The position numbers were made by a program, and so were the translations under genes. A stretch of 64,000 nt of DNA, taken from Mycosarcoma maydis. Taxonomy: Eukaryota; Basidiomycota; Ustilaginomycetes; Ustilaginales. Location of the stretch: contig NC_026481.1 in assembly GCF_000328475.2 (NCBI RefSeq), forward strand, positions 495,476-559,475, in the 5' to 3' direction. Numbering within the stretch: the first letter of the stretch is position 1; the number at the start of each line of letters is the position of its first letter. This document shows, in pieces, positions 62,320 through 64,000 of the stretch. A model generated the notes under the pieces. It worked only from the letters and a program-made list of their open reading frames with translations, made no database searches and had not been told where the DNA came from.

Positions 62320-63260
62320 TGAGTGCTCTAGCTGCTACGAAAACACCTCGCTTTAAGCTGCCCTCGGAGCAGTCTGACTTCCACGAGAATTTCAGGACAT
62401 TTGAGACGCATTCATGAATCTCGACAAGCTCAACATCAAGAACTGGTACATCTGGAATCCCAGGTTCCTCAGAATCATGAAAACCTGGCCCGAAGCCGCC
62501 GCTCACCTCAATGCCGAGTACAAAAACGATACCAATAAATACGATGCCATACTGGACAATCGCCTAGTTGTCGTTGTCGATGGCGCTTGTCAGACCACGG
62601 GTATAAACAGCATCAACTTCGTCATCACTCGCCCCATGGATAGCCCCAGCTGGACACTCAACTCGCTGTATTCGCACCTCAAACAGACTTTGCTTGAGAT
62701 CGATAGACTCAGCAAGCCCGAGCTTCTTCCCCAAACTAGTGACACCTGCATGATGAAATCCGAGCTTCTTTGCCAAGTTAGAGCCATCCGCATGGTGAAC
62801 TCCGATGTTCGTAAATTGGTGATCTCCATTGCATTGGGCCAAGACAGACTCCATGAGCTGCGCACTCGCGGAGGATCAAGTCAACAAAGGCAAGTATGGT
62901 GCAGGCCTAGAGTTGGTCCACATTACCCATTTTCCAGACCAGACCGAGTACTCTGTGATACTGGTGGCTGTCAACGACACCACTAGCTGTACACATATCA
63001 TGCCACTTAGCCGAGAACCCGAACCACTGCAAGTTCTCAAAGATTGGATCAAATACGTCAGGATTCAGACTGGCCACCGTCTGAAGACACTTCGCTCTGA
63101 TAACGGTGGTGAGTGGTGCTCTGACGTCACTATCCTTTGGCGAAACGAAAGCGGTTTCAGGTGGCAGAAAACATCCGTCAATACCAGCCAGCAAAATGGC
63201 AAGGGTGAACGTACGATTCGCACCATCACGACTTCGCTCACATCGTCTACCTCAAACGTA
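62320..63260 (+). mobile_element. Ty1/copia retrotransposon remnant, gag and integrase part
   Basis: A gag-like frame opens at the ATG at 62320 and breaks by frameshift near 62415, continuing in the frame from 62414 ('NIKNWYIWNPRFLRIMKTWP'). Further on, near 62830-63240, the integrase core appears in another frame: 'TLRSDNGGEW' (second catalytic Asp) and 'QQNGKGERTIRT' (catalytic Glu). The position of the first catalytic Asp ('ELVHITH') has lost it. The protease and zinc-knuckle region between gag and integrase is mostly missing. This is a dead element. Ustilago carries Ty1/copia elements (HobS type); membership in that group is likely but untested. Confidence 0.85.
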
Positions 63261-63264
63261 ATGG

Positions 63265-64000
63265 AGTTCAGGTACGCTTGTAGGACGTCGATGCCATCCA
63301 CCTCCCAATCGAAAACAGTAGCAACGGCCAGAATGCCTCTGATCGCCTCGAGCGGCGCCACTGGAGCAAAAGTGTCGTCGAAATCGACCCCTCGCGTTGA
63401 GAGAATCCTCTTGCAACTATTCAACCCTTGTAGCGAGTCGGTACCCGGTTTACGTCTGTCTTGATCTTGAGGACCCATTTCGAGTCGACAAGGTTTTGCC
63501 CTCATGCGGCTCCATTCGTCTTTCGAATTCTGAATAGCCGCGTACTTCTCGCTGAGAATTGCCTCGTTGTCTCTGAACGGGATATCAACCGATTGTCCGG
63601 CCGGCTGCAATACGTCTCGAGAGTCGGGGCCGTCAGTCGCGCCAATGGAGGACACCGGCGTTGCCTCCCGGGACGCGGTTGCGTTATCGTAAGACACCGA
63701 CGCTGCCTCCTGAGTCGTTCGCGGAGGAGGCGACATGCCTTCCGCATCGTCATGAATGGCATCGATGTCAAAAAATTCTTCGATAGGCGCGTTGGCCGTC
63801 TCATCGAATCTGTTAAGTTCAGTGTATCCAAAGTTGGGCACGTTTTCCTCGTGGGTGGGCGCATGGGGTGGACTTATATCGATCGGTCGCCATTCTGTGC
63901 GGTCGGCCCAAGACTGGTCTTCCATGAATTTTACCGAGTTGCTCCAAAAGATGTTCGGTGAATAGTTCGGGCTGTAGAGTAGCCAACCCTTGCGTTCCAA
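63265..64000 (-). mobile_element. Ty1/copia retrotransposon remnant, integrase tail to reverse transcriptase, inverted
   Basis: On the minus strand, from the window edge leftward: the post-integrase motif 'KGWLLYSPNYSPNIFWSNSV', an acidic linker, then reverse transcriptase ('GVDFDDTFAPVAPLEAIRG', 'DWEVDGIDVLQAYLN'). Near 63395-63425 a stop codon and a frameshift break the frame, so it is not functional. Homology stops at about 63265, where it meets the plus-strand integrase fragment tail to tail. The order fits one element with an internal inversion. It runs beyond the right edge of the window. Confidence 0.85.

Overview
The window reads as nuclear DNA of a smut fungus and is most likely Ustilago maydis. 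The genes are compact, mostly intron-free or with short introns (76-126 bp, GT...AG), and codon use is GC-rich. The strongest species marker is an intact 2,493-codon adenylate cyclase gene with the Ras-association / leucine-rich repeat / PP2C-like / class III cyclase layout. From memory this matches the length of U. maydis Uac1, and I recall the salicylate hydroxylase gene shy1 as a close neighbour of uac1, as seen here. No database was consulted.

Layout. 1-2.25 kb: gene-free and rich in short repeats, including a 143-bp array of the heptamer ATTCACG. 2.25-9 kb: a muskelin-like kelch protein (+), a Tho1-like SAP protein (+) and a four-helix membrane protein (-). 9-14.2 kb: long repeat-bearing spacers around one small secreted cysteine protein (+). 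14.3-20 kb: RAD23 (+) and a secreted beta-mannosidase (-). 21.2-24.7 kb: salicylate hydroxylase-like monooxygenase (+) facing a PRA1 family gene with three exons (-). 24.7-47.5 kb: a run of genes all on the minus strand: adenylate cyclase, alanyl-tRNA synthetase (probably dual-targeted), RMI1, GPI3/PIG-A, a THADA/Trm732-like protein and YIP1. 48-61.5 kb: NSA2 (+), a disordered protein of unknown function (-), a cation/Ca2+ exchanger family protein (+), a class II sirtuin (-), the MYST acetyltransferase ESA1 (-) and SF3B1/HSH155 (+). 61.5-64 kb: a degenerate Ty1/copia retrotransposon that appears internally inverted and runs off the window.

Most genes are unrelated housekeeping functions: splicing, ribosome assembly, tRNA charging and modification, GPI anchor synthesis, ER-Golgi traffic, genome stability and chromatin. 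The parts with a clear environmental or host-facing role are the cAMP cyclase, the salicylate hydroxylase, the secreted mannosidase and the small secreted protein.

The most unusual feature is a family of 7-bp words (core GTGANNC, or GNNTCAC on the other strand; mostly TCACGAT and TCACGAA) placed singly, in tandem with 7-bp phase and in inverted pairs. It occurs in most of the larger intergenic gaps from 0 to about 57 kb, and I did not notice clusters of it inside the genes. I see no CRISPR array, rRNA or convincing tRNA gene.
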